Below are positions 49,106 to 57,978 of a stretch of DNA of 64,000 nt, piece after piece. Under the pieces are notes generated by a model. That model saw only the letters and a program-made list of their open reading frames with translations. It made no database searches and was not told the DNA's origin. How positions within the stretch are numbered: the first letter of the stretch is position 1; every line of letters begins with the position of its first letter. Location of the stretch: NCBI GenBank assembly GCA_019186965.1, contig JABARV010000002.1, positions 192,737 to 256,736 of the forward strand. Reading direction: 5' to 3'. Both the position numbers and the translations under genes were made by a program. Source of the DNA: Turneriella sp. GTDB taxonomy: Bacteria; Spirochaetota; Leptospiria; Turneriellales; Turneriellaceae.

Positions 49106-50653
49106 TTATAGCTGGCACATAAACCACTCAACAAAATTTTTCATAGCGTCCGCATCGAGTCTTCTTAAGTGTAGTGCAAAGTCGCAGATTCTTTTCTGCG
49201 CCGCACTGCCAATTCCTGTCGAAGCTAATTTAGCGAACACCATTTCCTCCATTTCAATTTCGGGCGTTCCGGCAAAACCCGGTGGACCCATACTCGACGC
49301 GCTCAACTTTTCACCGCTATGGAGTTTTACTGTTACTGTCGCAGGGTTTAAAAAATGGTAATGGCTAAAATCTTCGTCGGGGCGCACCAAATTTTCTGTC
49401 GGGTAATAATTTTTTTTAAAAAAGCTAAGTCCCCATTCAAACGGTAATGCGAATGCGTCAAAAAATCCACCCATGCGGTGCGCATAAGGGGTAAGGCGCG
49501 GCAAGTTTTTAAGCACCAAAGTAGAAGAATCCTTCAACAACGACGAGTACTGCATTGTGATACGCGTCGCTTCGATATCGTGCGAGACACGTACGCAATT
49601 GGCAAGCGCCCAAAGCTCTTTGCGTACGAGAGAATCCTCAGTGAATGTTGCAGGGACAATACCGCCATCGATGAGCATCGCCGCACAGTTTACGGGTAGA
49701 GAAAAATTAAGAGTAGTATGGGAACTTTGTGCCCCCTTGAGATAAGGTTTTGCAAGATCGTTCATTTTCTTCGAAAGCATATTGCACTCGACTTCGACAT
49801 TCTCAATACCACCCGAATGGAGACGGCGTTCTTGCATTACTCCAAAAATTTTACGGCATGCTTCAACTGGCCCCCCGATATACGCACACCCCGGATATTT
49901 TTTTATCGAAAGCGATTGGGAATACCAACGCACTCCAAGATCGTTCCAAACCTCAAAAAGTGGCGCGTACGCGAACGTGGCGTAGAAATCTGAATTCTCG
50001 CTAAGAATGTTGGGACCTGAAATTCCGTCGGCGGCGAATGCAGCGTTAAGCCCCGAGACAATCGAGGCAGATGCGGTAAAAATTTTTGCTGGCGACTCAA
50101 AAAAACTGTCGAAAAGCGCGTATACGGGATACGCAAGTGCGCGTGAAAGCGTTTCACAAATTATTTGTTTTGGTTCTGCTGTGCCACGCGCTTTAAGGCG
50201 AGCGGCAATAAGTCCAGCATTCCACTGGTGGATTGCCGACCAAAGCTGACCATTATGCGGGCCGAAAAAAAGCGAGGCGCCAAGCCGTGCACCAGTCTCG
50301 TTCGCGAGAGTCTGCATAACAATAGCCTCGCGCCCCGAAATTGGGAAATCCAGCGCCAAGGCAAGCGGCAGCACCACCGAAGAATGCCCCGTGTGGCCTG
50401 CGAACATGAAATCGTCAAAATCGTGCACCATTGAAAGCGTCGAAAAATACGCTGCACGGGAAACTGCGTCGCCCGCCGGCTTTTTTAGATTTTTATAGTA
50501 GGGACTCTTCGTGCCATGTAAAATTGCGGCAAGCATGGAGAGCATTTGGTATGCGTTGAGCTTTTGGATGGACTCGGGAATTTGCGCATCGATAAGTCCT
50601 GTATCGGGGCAGACAAAGCTTGCAACACGCTCAATTAATGACATCATCGTCAT
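49106..50653 (-). CDS. MmgE/PrpD-family protein
   Basis: A 515-residue member of the 2-methylcitrate dehydratase / immune-responsive-gene-1 superfamily. It has SMVHDFDDFMFAGHTGHSSV with the VVLPLALAL helix (~75-100) and a C-terminal second domain. PrpD removes water from 2-methylcitrate in propionate use; MmgE acts similarly; many homologues have other dehydratase or decarboxylase roles. No prpB/prpC neighbours occur here, so the reaction is unresolved. The divergent gap to 50840 holds a strong hairpin. Confidence 0.9.
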   Translation of the reverse strand: MTMMSLIERVASFVCPDTGLIDAQIPESIQKLNAYQMLSMLAAILHGTKSPYYKNLKKPAGDAVSRAAYFSTLSMVHDFDDFMFAGHTGHSSVVLPLALALDFPISGREAIVMQTLANETGARLGASLFFGPHNGQLWSAIHQWNAGLIAARLKARGTAEPKQIICETLSRALAYPVYALFDSFFESPAKIFTASASIVSGLNAAFAADGISGPNILSENSDFYATFAYAPLFEVWNDLGVRWYSQSLSIKKYPGCAYIGGPVEACRKIFGVMQERRLHSGGIENVEVECNMLSKKMNDLAKPYLKGAQSSHTTLNFSLPVNCAAMLIDGGIVPATFTEDSLVRKELWALANCVRVSHDIEATRITMQYSSLLKDSSTLVLKNLPRLTPYAHRMGGFFDAFALPFEWGLSFFKKNYYPTENLVRPDEDFSHYHFLNPATVTVKLHSGEKLSASSMGPPGFAGTPEIEMEEMVFAKLASTGIGSAAQKRICDFALHLRRLDADAMKNFVEWFMCQL

Positions 50654-50710
50654 TAGTTTAAGCCTTAAGGGTTTGTCGAGCTGATTTCTAAAAACGATCT
50701 ATACTATTTA

Positions 50711-50741
50711 GAGCCTGTGCGCCGAGTTGGCGCACAGGCTC
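50711..50741. promoter_or_regulatory. 13-bp perfect hairpin between divergent genes
   Basis: GAGCCTGTGCGCC (50711-50723) and GGCGCACAGGCTC (50729-50741) enclose GAGTT. It lies between the divergent starts at 50653 and 50840, so it is not at the end of any gene I see. It may bind a regulator, or be a remnant terminator. A TATAAT at 50783-50788 is a likely -10 for the rightward gene, without a good -35. Confidence 0.65.
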
Positions 50742-50839
50742 TTTATCTACAAAAATTGGCCTTAGTATACCGGTATCCTTGATATAATAGCAGGTGTGAA
50801 TTTCGCTTGACGATTTGTGCGCCGCATAAAAACAGCAGT

Positions 50840-51148
50840 ATGGAGCAGATTATAGAACCTTGCATCGACGATGCTTTTTTAAATATCGATCCACCAGACT
50901 ATATTTACGACTTAATCCAAATTTCACTCAACGCTGCATCGGGTGATATCAGAGCCCTCACAAAAAAAGTAGAACTTGCTAAAAGCCACGGCGCAGAAAA
51001 CCGCGAAATATTACGCGCCATGTTTCGTAACGACGAAGCGTTAAACGCAGGAGTCGACTCTCCGCATTTCCACCAAGTTGCGGCAACGCTTCAAGCGGGG
51101 CGCGCCCCACTGCCGTCGAAACAGCAAACTCCGAGCTTTCCCATTTAG
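50840..51148 (+). CDS. Small cytosolic protein, function unknown
   Basis: A 102-residue frame: MEQIIEPCIDDAFLNIDPPD, then two helices (YIYDLIQISLNAASGDIRAL, ENREILRAMFRNDEALNAG) and a Pro-rich tail. No signal or membrane segment. ATG 50840 is chosen; TTG 50807 is the longest alternative. The stop is 7 nt before the TTG start of the lipoprotein gene and a -10 TATAAT (50783) precedes it, so it probably leads this transcript. Confidence 0.6.
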   Translation: MEQIIEPCIDDAFLNIDPPDYIYDLIQISLNAASGDIRALTKKVELAKSHGAENREILRAMFRNDEALNAGVDSPHFHQVAATLQAGRAPLPSKQQTPSFPI

Positions 51149-51155
51149 GTTTGGT

Positions 51156-52670
51156 TTGCGTTCGGTTCTTGTTGTAGCGCTTATTTTTTCGTATTGCAAA
51201 GAGCCCACTCTACACCTTACAAAAAATAACACAACTGCGGCAAATGCGCTTGCCGTAAAAAACGACCAAAAAACCTACGGGACTTTTACCAGCTCGGAAA
51301 ACGAGTTTTTTGTGCGTATTCAACTATCCACGCCTGCGATGTTTCGCGCAGAGCTTTCTCCTGCAAAAGATGCCGATACGTCTCTTTCGCTGTTTTCTCC
51401 GCAAACGACGCTTCTTTTTACTGCCGATGACAAGGAGATTGGTGGCGAAGAGGCAATTGCGCCCGTTTACCTGAGCGCAGGCGAAAGCGTTGTCCGTATT
51501 ACGAATAAAAGCTCCAACAAGTCGGATTTCTCCTTTTTTTACCGCACGTTTTCCCCTCCTTCTGCCGTAGAACGCGAACCCAATAACGATTTTACAACAG
51601 CAACGCGCATGCTGGAAAACCGTGCGACTGGTTTTTATGGACCGCTTTTTTTCCAAAAAGACGGCGTTCGTGAAAAAGAGCAGGATTGCTTTCTAAAAGA
51701 ACTTACCGACGATTCGGAAAATTTAGTTTCTATACGTTTAAGCGGGGTTGTGGGGGTTTTGGGTTCACTTACGCTTTTTGGCGCGGGAAAAGAACTACTG
51801 CTTACCCAGGTGGCTTCACAAACTGGCAAAGCCATTGCGACAAGTCCACAATACATTGAAGAAAAAAAATTTTATGTATGCGTTAAAGCAGAATCAACCC
51901 AAAGCACATACAGCAAAGATTATTACGATCTTGTACTTACGACAAGCACAGCAAGTGAGAAAATAGAACGCGAACCCAACAACACCCCCGAAAACGCAAA
52001 CAATATTAGAAGCGAACGCATTGAAGGTTCTATAGGAATATACGGCGATATCGATTTTTTTTCGTACCAAAACAAATTTGAATACCCAATTTTACTTTCT
52101 ATTACACTCGAAAGTGGAATGGAAAAATCACTCAGCCTTAACCAATACTTCTCTCCAAAAAAATCTTTAGTCTTTGAAGATAGCGATACAAAAGGCGAAA
52201 TTATCGAGAACATCCATATAGATTCGGGAGAGAGCGTTAAAGTTTTTATTAAACAAAGAAAAAAAATTCAAAAGAAAAATTTTAAAGCAATAAAGTATAC
52301 TCTTGCTTTCAAGGAAACTCCCTCTACCGACGAAAACGAAGTTGAGCCCAATAGCACGCCTAAAGACGCCGACACTTGGGTAGATTTAACGCAAAAATGG
52401 GGGCTCATTAACCCATTGCGCGACATCGACTTTTATCGTATAACAATGGAAAAAAATGCCGAACGTATAATCACTTTAGAAACGCACATTGACTGTGAAA
52501 AAAAATTGGAGCTTTGGCGGACAAATAAAAAACTCCATACGGTAATTAACAGGAATAAAATCGAATTACGTACAAACCTCCAGAACGACGATATCGTTAG
52601 CGTATCTTGCATGGCACAAAAACCTAACCCAAAAGAGCGTTCGTACCGCCTTACCCTTAGCGAACCTTGA
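51156..52670 (+). CDS. PPC-domain lipoprotein
   Basis: A 504-residue surface or periplasmic lipoprotein. TTG 51156 is taken as start because AGGT precedes it by 6 nt and a lipoprotein signal follows directly (RSVLVVALIFSYC, lipobox FSYC). Three bacterial pre-peptidase C-terminal (PPC) type repeats begin at EREPNNDFTTA, EREPNNTPENA and EVEPNSTPKDA (~residues 135, 275, 420), each with a D-x-D-x-F-x-F/Y strand motif near (GDIDFFSYQ, RDIDFYRIT). PPC domains are usually C-terminal to proteases; here they stand alone, as in adhesin-like or ligand-binding lipoproteins. It is followed by an MFS gene at a TGATG overlap. Confidence 0.8.
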   Translation: MRSVLVVALIFSYCKEPTLHLTKNNTTAANALAVKNDQKTYGTFTSSENEFFVRIQLSTPAMFRAELSPAKDADTSLSLFSPQTTLLFTADDKEIGGEEAIAPVYLSAGESVVRITNKSSNKSDFSFFYRTFSPPSAVEREPNNDFTTATRMLENRATGFYGPLFFQKDGVREKEQDCFLKELTDDSENLVSIRLSGVVGVLGSLTLFGAGKELLLTQVASQTGKAIATSPQYIEEKKFYVCVKAESTQSTYSKDYYDLVLTTSTASEKIEREPNNTPENANNIRSERIEGSIGIYGDIDFFSYQNKFEYPILLSITLESGMEKSLSLNQYFSPKKSLVFEDSDTKGEIIENIHIDSGESVKVFIKQRKKIQKKNFKAIKYTLAFKETPSTDENEVEPNSTPKDADTWVDLTQKWGLINPLRDIDFYRITMEKNAERIITLETHIDCEKKLELWRTNKKLHTVINRNKIELRTNLQNDDIVSVSCMAQKPNPKERSYRLTLSEP

Positions 52671-53935
52671 TGCGTACCTATTCTACAATTCTTTTAGCGC
52701 TCCCCTTACTTTTAGGCGGGTTTGTGCAGTTTGTTATTTCACAATTTTACCAAAAATTTGCTACCGATGCGCTTCTTTTAGATAGCGCCGCCATTGGGAT
52801 TATTTTTTTTATAAGCCGCGTAACAGACGCCGTGCTTGACCCTGTTTGTGGATATTTGAGCGACAAGTGGAACGCACGCCGAAGATTTATCTTCGTGGGG
52901 CTTATAGCCCTTGCGGCAGGAATGTTTTTAGCGTTTTTGCCTTCTGCTGTGGATGCACCACAAAAAACTCTTAGTTACTCCCTTGCAGCAGGTGGGATTT
53001 TTCTCCTCTATTTTGGGGTAACCCTCGTTTATATTCCACACTACGCGTGGTTGGGTGCGCTACACCGCACGCATAAAGCCCCATTTTTCGCGTCGCGTGC
53101 AATTGTCGAAAATGTAGGCACAATTTTAGGCGGTGCCGCGCTTGTGCTTTTAAACCCGTACCAAACCCGCGTCGAAGGACAAAGCGCCTCGCTCCTTTTA
53201 ACCGTGGGATGGATGCTCGCGCTACTTTTTATGTTGGGGGTTTTTCCTCTTTTCCTTTACAAAAACACAGAAAAAAGTATAGAAAAAACTCCGTCGTTTT
53301 TTGGCGCAGTGCAAGTTCTCTTCCAAAACAAACGCTTTGCTTTCGTTTGCGCGATGAGTTTTTTTAACCAGTTTGCCGCGACGCTACTTTTGGCGCTTTC
53401 GCTTTACTATAGCGACTACGTACTCCACAACAAAGAGCTTGGGGTCGCTATGGCGATTATTTTTCTTTTAAGTGCAACTGCGTTTGTACCCTTATGGTCA
53501 CTCCTTACGCGAAAGTTTTCTAAGTACTCTTTGTGGCGCACTGCACTCATCCTTATCCTTGTTATTTTCCCTACCCTTCTTCTTGCACAAAACGGCGCTT
53601 CTCCGTACGTGCTTTTTTTCGCGGGCGTTGTTGGTGCCTCGGCCAGCGCGGTAATCTTTTTTGTTCCCCAAGAGGTTTCTGAAGTTACAGGTATAGAAGA
53701 AGGCGATGCGGGCGGAGGGCTTTACTTTGCCGCGTTTACCTTTGTAAATAAATCGGCAATGGCGTTGGCGCCCCTTGTTATTGGCGTGGCGTTAAAGGCT
53801 GTTGGGTATAACCCCACTATACGCGAAACACACGTTACGCATACAATTAGCGCACTTTTTATTGCTGCGCCGTTTTTAGCATTTTTTACTTCGGCGCTTC
53901 TTTTGCATTTTTACGTAAAACGTACGCAACAATAG
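52670..53935 (+). CDS. MFS transporter, GPH (sugar-cation symporter) family
   Basis: A 421-residue, 12-helix inner-membrane carrier. Helices 1-2 and the loop RVTDAVLDPVCGYLSDKWNA are characteristic of the glycoside-pentoside-hexuronide:cation symporters (MFS_2), as is the GDAGGGLYFAAFTFVNKSAM segment late in the protein. Substrate may be a sugar or related solute. ATG 52670 shares a base with the stop of the PPC gene (TGATG). The 3' end overlaps the convergent methyltransferase by 50 bp. Confidence 0.9.
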   Translation: MRTYSTILLALPLLLGGFVQFVISQFYQKFATDALLLDSAAIGIIFFISRVTDAVLDPVCGYLSDKWNARRRFIFVGLIALAAGMFLAFLPSAVDAPQKTLSYSLAAGGIFLLYFGVTLVYIPHYAWLGALHRTHKAPFFASRAIVENVGTILGGAALVLLNPYQTRVEGQSASLLLTVGWMLALLFMLGVFPLFLYKNTEKSIEKTPSFFGAVQVLFQNKRFAFVCAMSFFNQFAATLLLALSLYYSDYVLHNKELGVAMAIIFLLSATAFVPLWSLLTRKFSKYSLWRTALILILVIFPTLLLAQNGASPYVLFFAGVVGASASAVIFFVPQEVSEVTGIEEGDAGGGLYFAAFTFVNKSAMALAPLVIGVALKAVGYNPTIRETHVTHTISALFIAAPFLAFFTSALLLHFYVKRTQQ

Positions 53936-54524
53936 GCGTAGTATTATTTTTGTGGTAAAGCCCGTAATTTAAAAGTTCTTCTTCGATTAAAAAGTTTGCT
54001 TCTTTCGCCGCGCTTAAAATTTCGGCGGGAGTAAAAATTCGCTGTATGTGTTTTTCGGTGCGGTGTAAATTAGACTCCAAAGTAACAAGGCTATATAAAT
54101 ATGCGGATTCATACCGGTGCATAATTTTTACTTTACCTTCCAAAGCAACCTGTGTGCGTCCTGAAAGTGCATGCGCCCTTTCGAGAGGGCAAACATCGAA
54201 TATATACACTCCTTCTTTTTGGAGGCAACGTGCGCACTCCTTGAAATGGCGCGACAAAACAAAAATATCTTTGAGATAGTTTACCGATGCGTTTGTCGCA
54301 AAAAGCGCATGGAAAGATTCTTTTTCAAAAGGAAGCGCAACTGCATCCGCGCATACATCGGGACAAAACGATACTTCTTTATCGAGAGTAATTATCTTAC
54401 GGCCTGATGTACGCACATATCCAGAAAAATTTCCCGGCCCTGCGAAAAGTTCTGCGCACTTAGCTCCAGAGGGAATAAATTTTTCGATTGAAAAAAACCA
54501 ATCGCGGTAGGGAACGTTTGCCAT
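53886..54524 (-). CDS. Class I SAM-dependent methyltransferase
   Basis: A 212-residue enzyme. Motif I is KCAELFAGPGNFSGYVR (G-x-G-x-F, ~23-38), the acidic loop after strand 2 is IITLDKEVSFCPDVCADAVA, and motif IV is FHALFATNASVNYL. The substrate is unknown. ATG 54524 follows a GGAGG by only 2 nt, so spacing is unusually tight; the upstream GTG 54527 is closer still. Overlaps the convergent MFS gene by 50 bp. Confidence 0.85.
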   Translation of the reverse strand: MANVPYRDWFFSIEKFIPSGAKCAELFAGPGNFSGYVRTSGRKIITLDKEVSFCPDVCADAVALPFEKESFHALFATNASVNYLKDIFVLSRHFKECARCLQKEGVYIFDVCPLERAHALSGRTQVALEGKVKIMHRYESAYLYSLVTLESNLHRTEKHIQRIFTPAEILSAAKEANFLIEEELLNYGLYHKNNTTPIVAYVLRKNAKEAPK

Positions 54525-54571
54525 CACCTCCGCGTAGAGCGAAAAAAACGCAGAATACGCTTCCAGAGAAA

Positions 54572-55207
54572 CTACCGCATTTTAAAATCGCGGATTGACT
54601 CTTCAACGCCTTTTGCCATCTCGTTAAGTTTAATAAGCGCTTCTTTTTTTTCTACAGAGGCGTCTGCAATCATTACCACAAGGCTTTCTTGCATATAACG
54701 CGCCGTTTGGTGGATGCGCTTAACACGCGACTCTAGGCCATCGAGCATCGAGTTTAAGTGGTCTGCAGTGTCTTTGAGTTCATCGCCCTGACGTAGTACA
54801 ATGCGGTGCGTAAGATCGCCCCCTAAAACTTCTTCAAAGGTGCGTTCAATACGTAAAATAGGGCCCGCGATTTTATGCGAAAACAGGATAAAAAGAATGC
54901 TAAGTGAAAATACCATAACAAGCGCCAACACACCTAAAGTGATAAGTCCGTAGAGTTTTATTTTTTGAAAAAAAACTCCAGAAGTTGCATCTTGCCCAAG
55001 GCTCATCGAAAGTTTTTGGATTAGTTCCGCTGTATTTTCAAATTGGAATTCTTTTGCGATACTATTGACAGCAAATAAAAACCCAAATGCTAAAATTAGA
55101 ACAAAAAGTAAAAGTGGCAAAACTGCCTTAAGAATAAATTTACTTTGGAACTTAAAATCAACAACGTATTGCCGCTTGAGAGCGGAAGGGCGCTTTAATT
55201 CACTCAT
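54572..55207 (-). CDS. HAMP-domain membrane protein, truncated-receptor type
   Basis: A 211-residue protein with two membrane helices (~35-60 and ~90-115), a short periplasmic loop between them and a HAMP domain (AGPILRIERTFEEVLGGDLT, ~125-175), followed by only a coiled-coil tail (DASVEKKEALIKLNEMAKGV). There is no kinase, cyclase or methyl-accepting domain, so it may be a subunit that signals through a partner, or a remnant. ATG 55207 is preferred over 55234. It diverges from the PD40-OmpA gene by ~100 bp. Confidence 0.8.
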   Translation of the reverse strand: MSELKRPSALKRQYVVDFKFQSKFILKAVLPLLLFVLILAFGFLFAVNSIAKEFQFENTAELIQKLSMSLGQDATSGVFFQKIKLYGLITLGVLALVMVFSLSILFILFSHKIAGPILRIERTFEEVLGGDLTHRIVLRQGDELKDTADHLNSMLDGLESRVKRIHQTARYMQESLVVMIADASVEKKEALIKLNEMAKGVEESIRDFKMR

Positions 55208-55312
55208 GCTTCTTTCTCGAATGCCTTGCCGCACACGTCAAGACAGTTTTGGGTATAAAAGGGGCATGTATATTTCTACTTCACCCCGTGTGTATGCCCT
55301 CTACAATTGCCT

Positions 55313-57574
55313 ATGAAGTCTTATCTGCTCAGCTTTACGGGTCTATTTATTTTGGTAGGAGTTATTGGCTTTTCTATTAACGCCCAAACAACTCCTCAAG
55401 AAATTCCAACAACCCCCGACAACAAAGCCCAGATTATGAACATGAGTAATGTCAACTCTCCCTATAGCGAATACACGCCCTTTATTACCGCCGATGAACA
55501 CTTTCTTTATTTCCAGTCAAACCGCCCTGACGGTGTGGCAAGCGCAGGGGATTTCGATTTATGGTTTTCCGAAAATGTTGCCTCACAAGGCACTCCAGAC
55601 TTTAAGACCCCTGCGAATGTTGGGCTACCGGTAAACTCTGCGTATTTTGATGGCCATCCTTCGCTACGCCAACTTCCTTCGGGCGAATACGAAATGTATT
55701 TTTGCTCTTTTGCTTTAGACGATCGCGAAGGCCCAGAACAAACGAACATATACTATACAGTCCAAAAAGATGGGAAATGGACAACGCCCGTTCCCGTTTT
55801 AGAAATTAATACCGATTTCCACGACCGTATGCCCTCTATTTCGCAAGACGGGCATTACCTTTACTTTAGCTCCGACAGGCCAGGAGGTTTTGGTAACGAT
55901 GACATTTGGATTTCTGAATACGATTTTGCCGCAAGAAAGTGGGGAAAACCTGTAAACGCTGGCGGAACAATCAACACGCCTGCATCGGAAGTCTCTCCAG
56001 CCATCCACTCCGATAATATTACACTCTATTTTTCTTCCAACCGTGCAGGTGGCGTCGGAGGATACGACATTTATTTTACGCAAAGAATACAAAACCTTGC
56101 ACAAATTGGTTCTGGAAGCGAAAACGAGATACTTTGGCGTAAATCACAAAACTTAGGAAAACCTTTTAACTCTACGTTTGACGACGAATACCCCACGGTT
56201 ATCCGTAACGGAAACTATATGTATTTTGCTTCAAACCGCGAACATGGCAAAGGAAGCTTCGACGTCTACCGCGCTAAAGTCCCTGACTTTGCTAAACCCG
56301 AGGTCGTTATTACCCTAAAGGGGCGCGTCAAAGAAAAATTTAGCGACAAAGGTATTGAAGCCAACATCCGTATCACCGATGCTGATGGAGAGCGAAACTT
56401 CTCTACGCAACAAGCCGAGGGACTTTACAGTGCAGATTTGGTAAATAAAAAACAGTACAAATTTGTCGTATCTGCCCCCGGGTACGCTCCCATCGAATAC
56501 ATCGCAGATTTACGCGACATTAATTCACCCATTACCATCCAAAAGAATTTTGAAATGGAACGCGTAGTTACGCTTCCTAAAAATGCGACAATCTACATCA
56601 CTTTTGTAAACGAAAAAGGTGCAACCTTGAAACCACAGGTGACATTCCGCATGCCGCCAGAGGTTCAAGACGACACCATTTTACGTTTTGAGAAAAAAAG
56701 AGGCGTCGTGAACGTTCCTCTTATGGAAAAATACAAAAATGTCGATACCGCAGCGCAGGCTTTACAAAATTTAACCCTCGAAATATCTGCAGAGCTTAAA
56801 GGCTACGAAAATTTGCATGAAACACGATTAATTACAGATGTACTTCGCGGTAGTAACGGTGAAACTCTGGAAAATGCCGAAATCAAATTTGTGATGAAAA
56901 AGGGCGAAGCAACTCCAACGGTTGTTGTAACCAAATGCAAGGCAGGTAACGGTTGCGTTGCGGTCGCGTACTTTTCGACAAATATCGCAAATAAGCTCAA
57001 CAACGAAAAAGCGGCTGGCCTCAAAAATGTCGTAGCGTTGTGGAATAAAGAACCACACAAGTATGTGTACGTGTACGGCCATACAGATAGCAGGGGAGGC
57101 GCAAACTATAACCTAAAACTTTCTCGCGCACGTGCAAGCTTCATAAAAAAACGCCTTGTCGAGTATGGCATTCCCGGCGAAATGATCATCACAAAGGGAA
57201 TGGGTGAAACGCAACTGGCAAGTAAAGACGAAAAGGCAGACGCTGGCCGCCGCCTTAACCGCCGTGCAGAGATTTACTTTGATACAACAAAACGCCCTGG
57301 GGACGAGGTAATCGAAGATAAAGCAGCTCCACGCGAAGGCAAACCTATAAAGAAAAAACCGGTAAAAAAGGCACCCAAAATAAAACGAAAGCCGCTACCG
57401 CCAGAAACAGTTGAACCTTCCGCCAAAGATAATCCAACAGAAAATTCAACCAAAGAAGAAGCAAAAAAAAGTACATCCCCAGCGGAAAGCGCACCCCTTT
57501 CTACGAAACCCCAAGGTGTTGATATTCCGGAGAAAAAAGGAAAACAACCGAGCACAAAACTTAAAATCCAATGA
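55313..57574 (+). CDS. PD40 beta-propeller/OmpA-domain peptidoglycan-binding protein
   Basis: A 753-residue exported protein with signal KSYLLSFTGLFILVGVIGFS. Residues ~45-330 hold several TolB-like PD40 repeats (LYFQSNRPDGVASAGDFDLW, LYFSSDRPGGFGNDDIWISE, LYFSSNRAGGVGGYDIYFT, YFASNREHGKGSFDVYRA). A carboxypeptidase-regulatory-like beta domain follows (~335-420). The C-terminal OmpA domain (~560-665) has VYGHTDSRGGANYNLKLSRA and GRRLNRRAEIYF for binding diaminopimelate. The last ~85 residues are Lys/Pro/Glu-rich and unstructured. It likely anchors a propeller to the wall. ATG 55313 is preferred over TTG 55307. Stop overlaps the thioesterase start. Confidence 0.92.
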   Translation: MKSYLLSFTGLFILVGVIGFSINAQTTPQEIPTTPDNKAQIMNMSNVNSPYSEYTPFITADEHFLYFQSNRPDGVASAGDFDLWFSENVASQGTPDFKTPANVGLPVNSAYFDGHPSLRQLPSGEYEMYFCSFALDDREGPEQTNIYYTVQKDGKWTTPVPVLEINTDFHDRMPSISQDGHYLYFSSDRPGGFGNDDIWISEYDFAARKWGKPVNAGGTINTPASEVSPAIHSDNITLYFSSNRAGGVGGYDIYFTQRIQNLAQIGSGSENEILWRKSQNLGKPFNSTFDDEYPTVIRNGNYMYFASNREHGKGSFDVYRAKVPDFAKPEVVITLKGRVKEKFSDKGIEANIRITDADGERNFSTQQAEGLYSADLVNKKQYKFVVSAPGYAPIEYIADLRDINSPITIQKNFEMERVVTLPKNATIYITFVNEKGATLKPQVTFRMPPEVQDDTILRFEKKRGVVNVPLMEKYKNVDTAAQALQNLTLEISAELKGYENLHETRLITDVLRGSNGETLENAEIKFVMKKGEATPTVVVTKCKAGNGCVAVAYFSTNIANKLNNEKAAGLKNVVALWNKEPHKYVYVYGHTDSRGGANYNLKLSRARASFIKKRLVEYGIPGEMIITKGMGETQLASKDEKADAGRRLNRRAEIYFDTTKRPGDEVIEDKAAPREGKPIKKKPVKKAPKIKRKPLPPETVEPSAKDNPTENSTKEEAKKSTSPAESAPLSTKPQGVDIPEKKGKQPSTKLKIQ

Positions 57575-57978
57575 GGCACGAAACACAGGAAACAAGTACA
57601 GAGCCGTTTGGTCTTGTAACGCAACACATGGTAATGTCGGAACACCTAAATCCCAACCACCATATTTTTGGCGGACAACTTTTAGCGTGGCTCGATACGG
57701 ATGTATATTTATTTTGCTCGAATAAGCTGCGATACAAGTCTATGGTAACTGTAAGCATGAATAACGTTTACTTCAAAGCACCAGGATACCTTGGCGACAT
57801 TATACAAATTTTTGCGCGGCTTAAAGAGGTGCGGCGTTCAAGCGTCACCGCCGAAGGGAAAGCTGTCGCGTACGATCCCGAAAAACAAGCGTCACGCGAA
57901 ATTATCACGTGCGAAGTCACTTATGTGGCAGTGGGGCCAAACGGCCGTCCTGTACGTATATTTTCTAACGCCGATTAA
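57571..57978 (+). CDS. Acyl-CoA thioesterase, hotdog fold (YciA-like)
   Basis: A 135-residue single-hotdog enzyme. The family segment is NPNHHIFGGQLLAWLDTDVY with the active-site Asp, then VTVSMNNVYFKAPGYLGDII. YciA-type enzymes hydrolyse various acyl-CoAs. The start lies in an ATGA overlap with the OmpA-domain gene. The stop is flush (0 bp) with the convergent SpoIIE-like gene. Confidence 0.9.
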   Translation: MRHETQETSTEPFGLVTQHMVMSEHLNPNHHIFGGQLLAWLDTDVYLFCSNKLRYKSMVTVSMNNVYFKAPGYLGDIIQIFARLKEVRRSSVTAEGKAVAYDPEKQASREIITCEVTYVAVGPNGRPVRIFSNAD

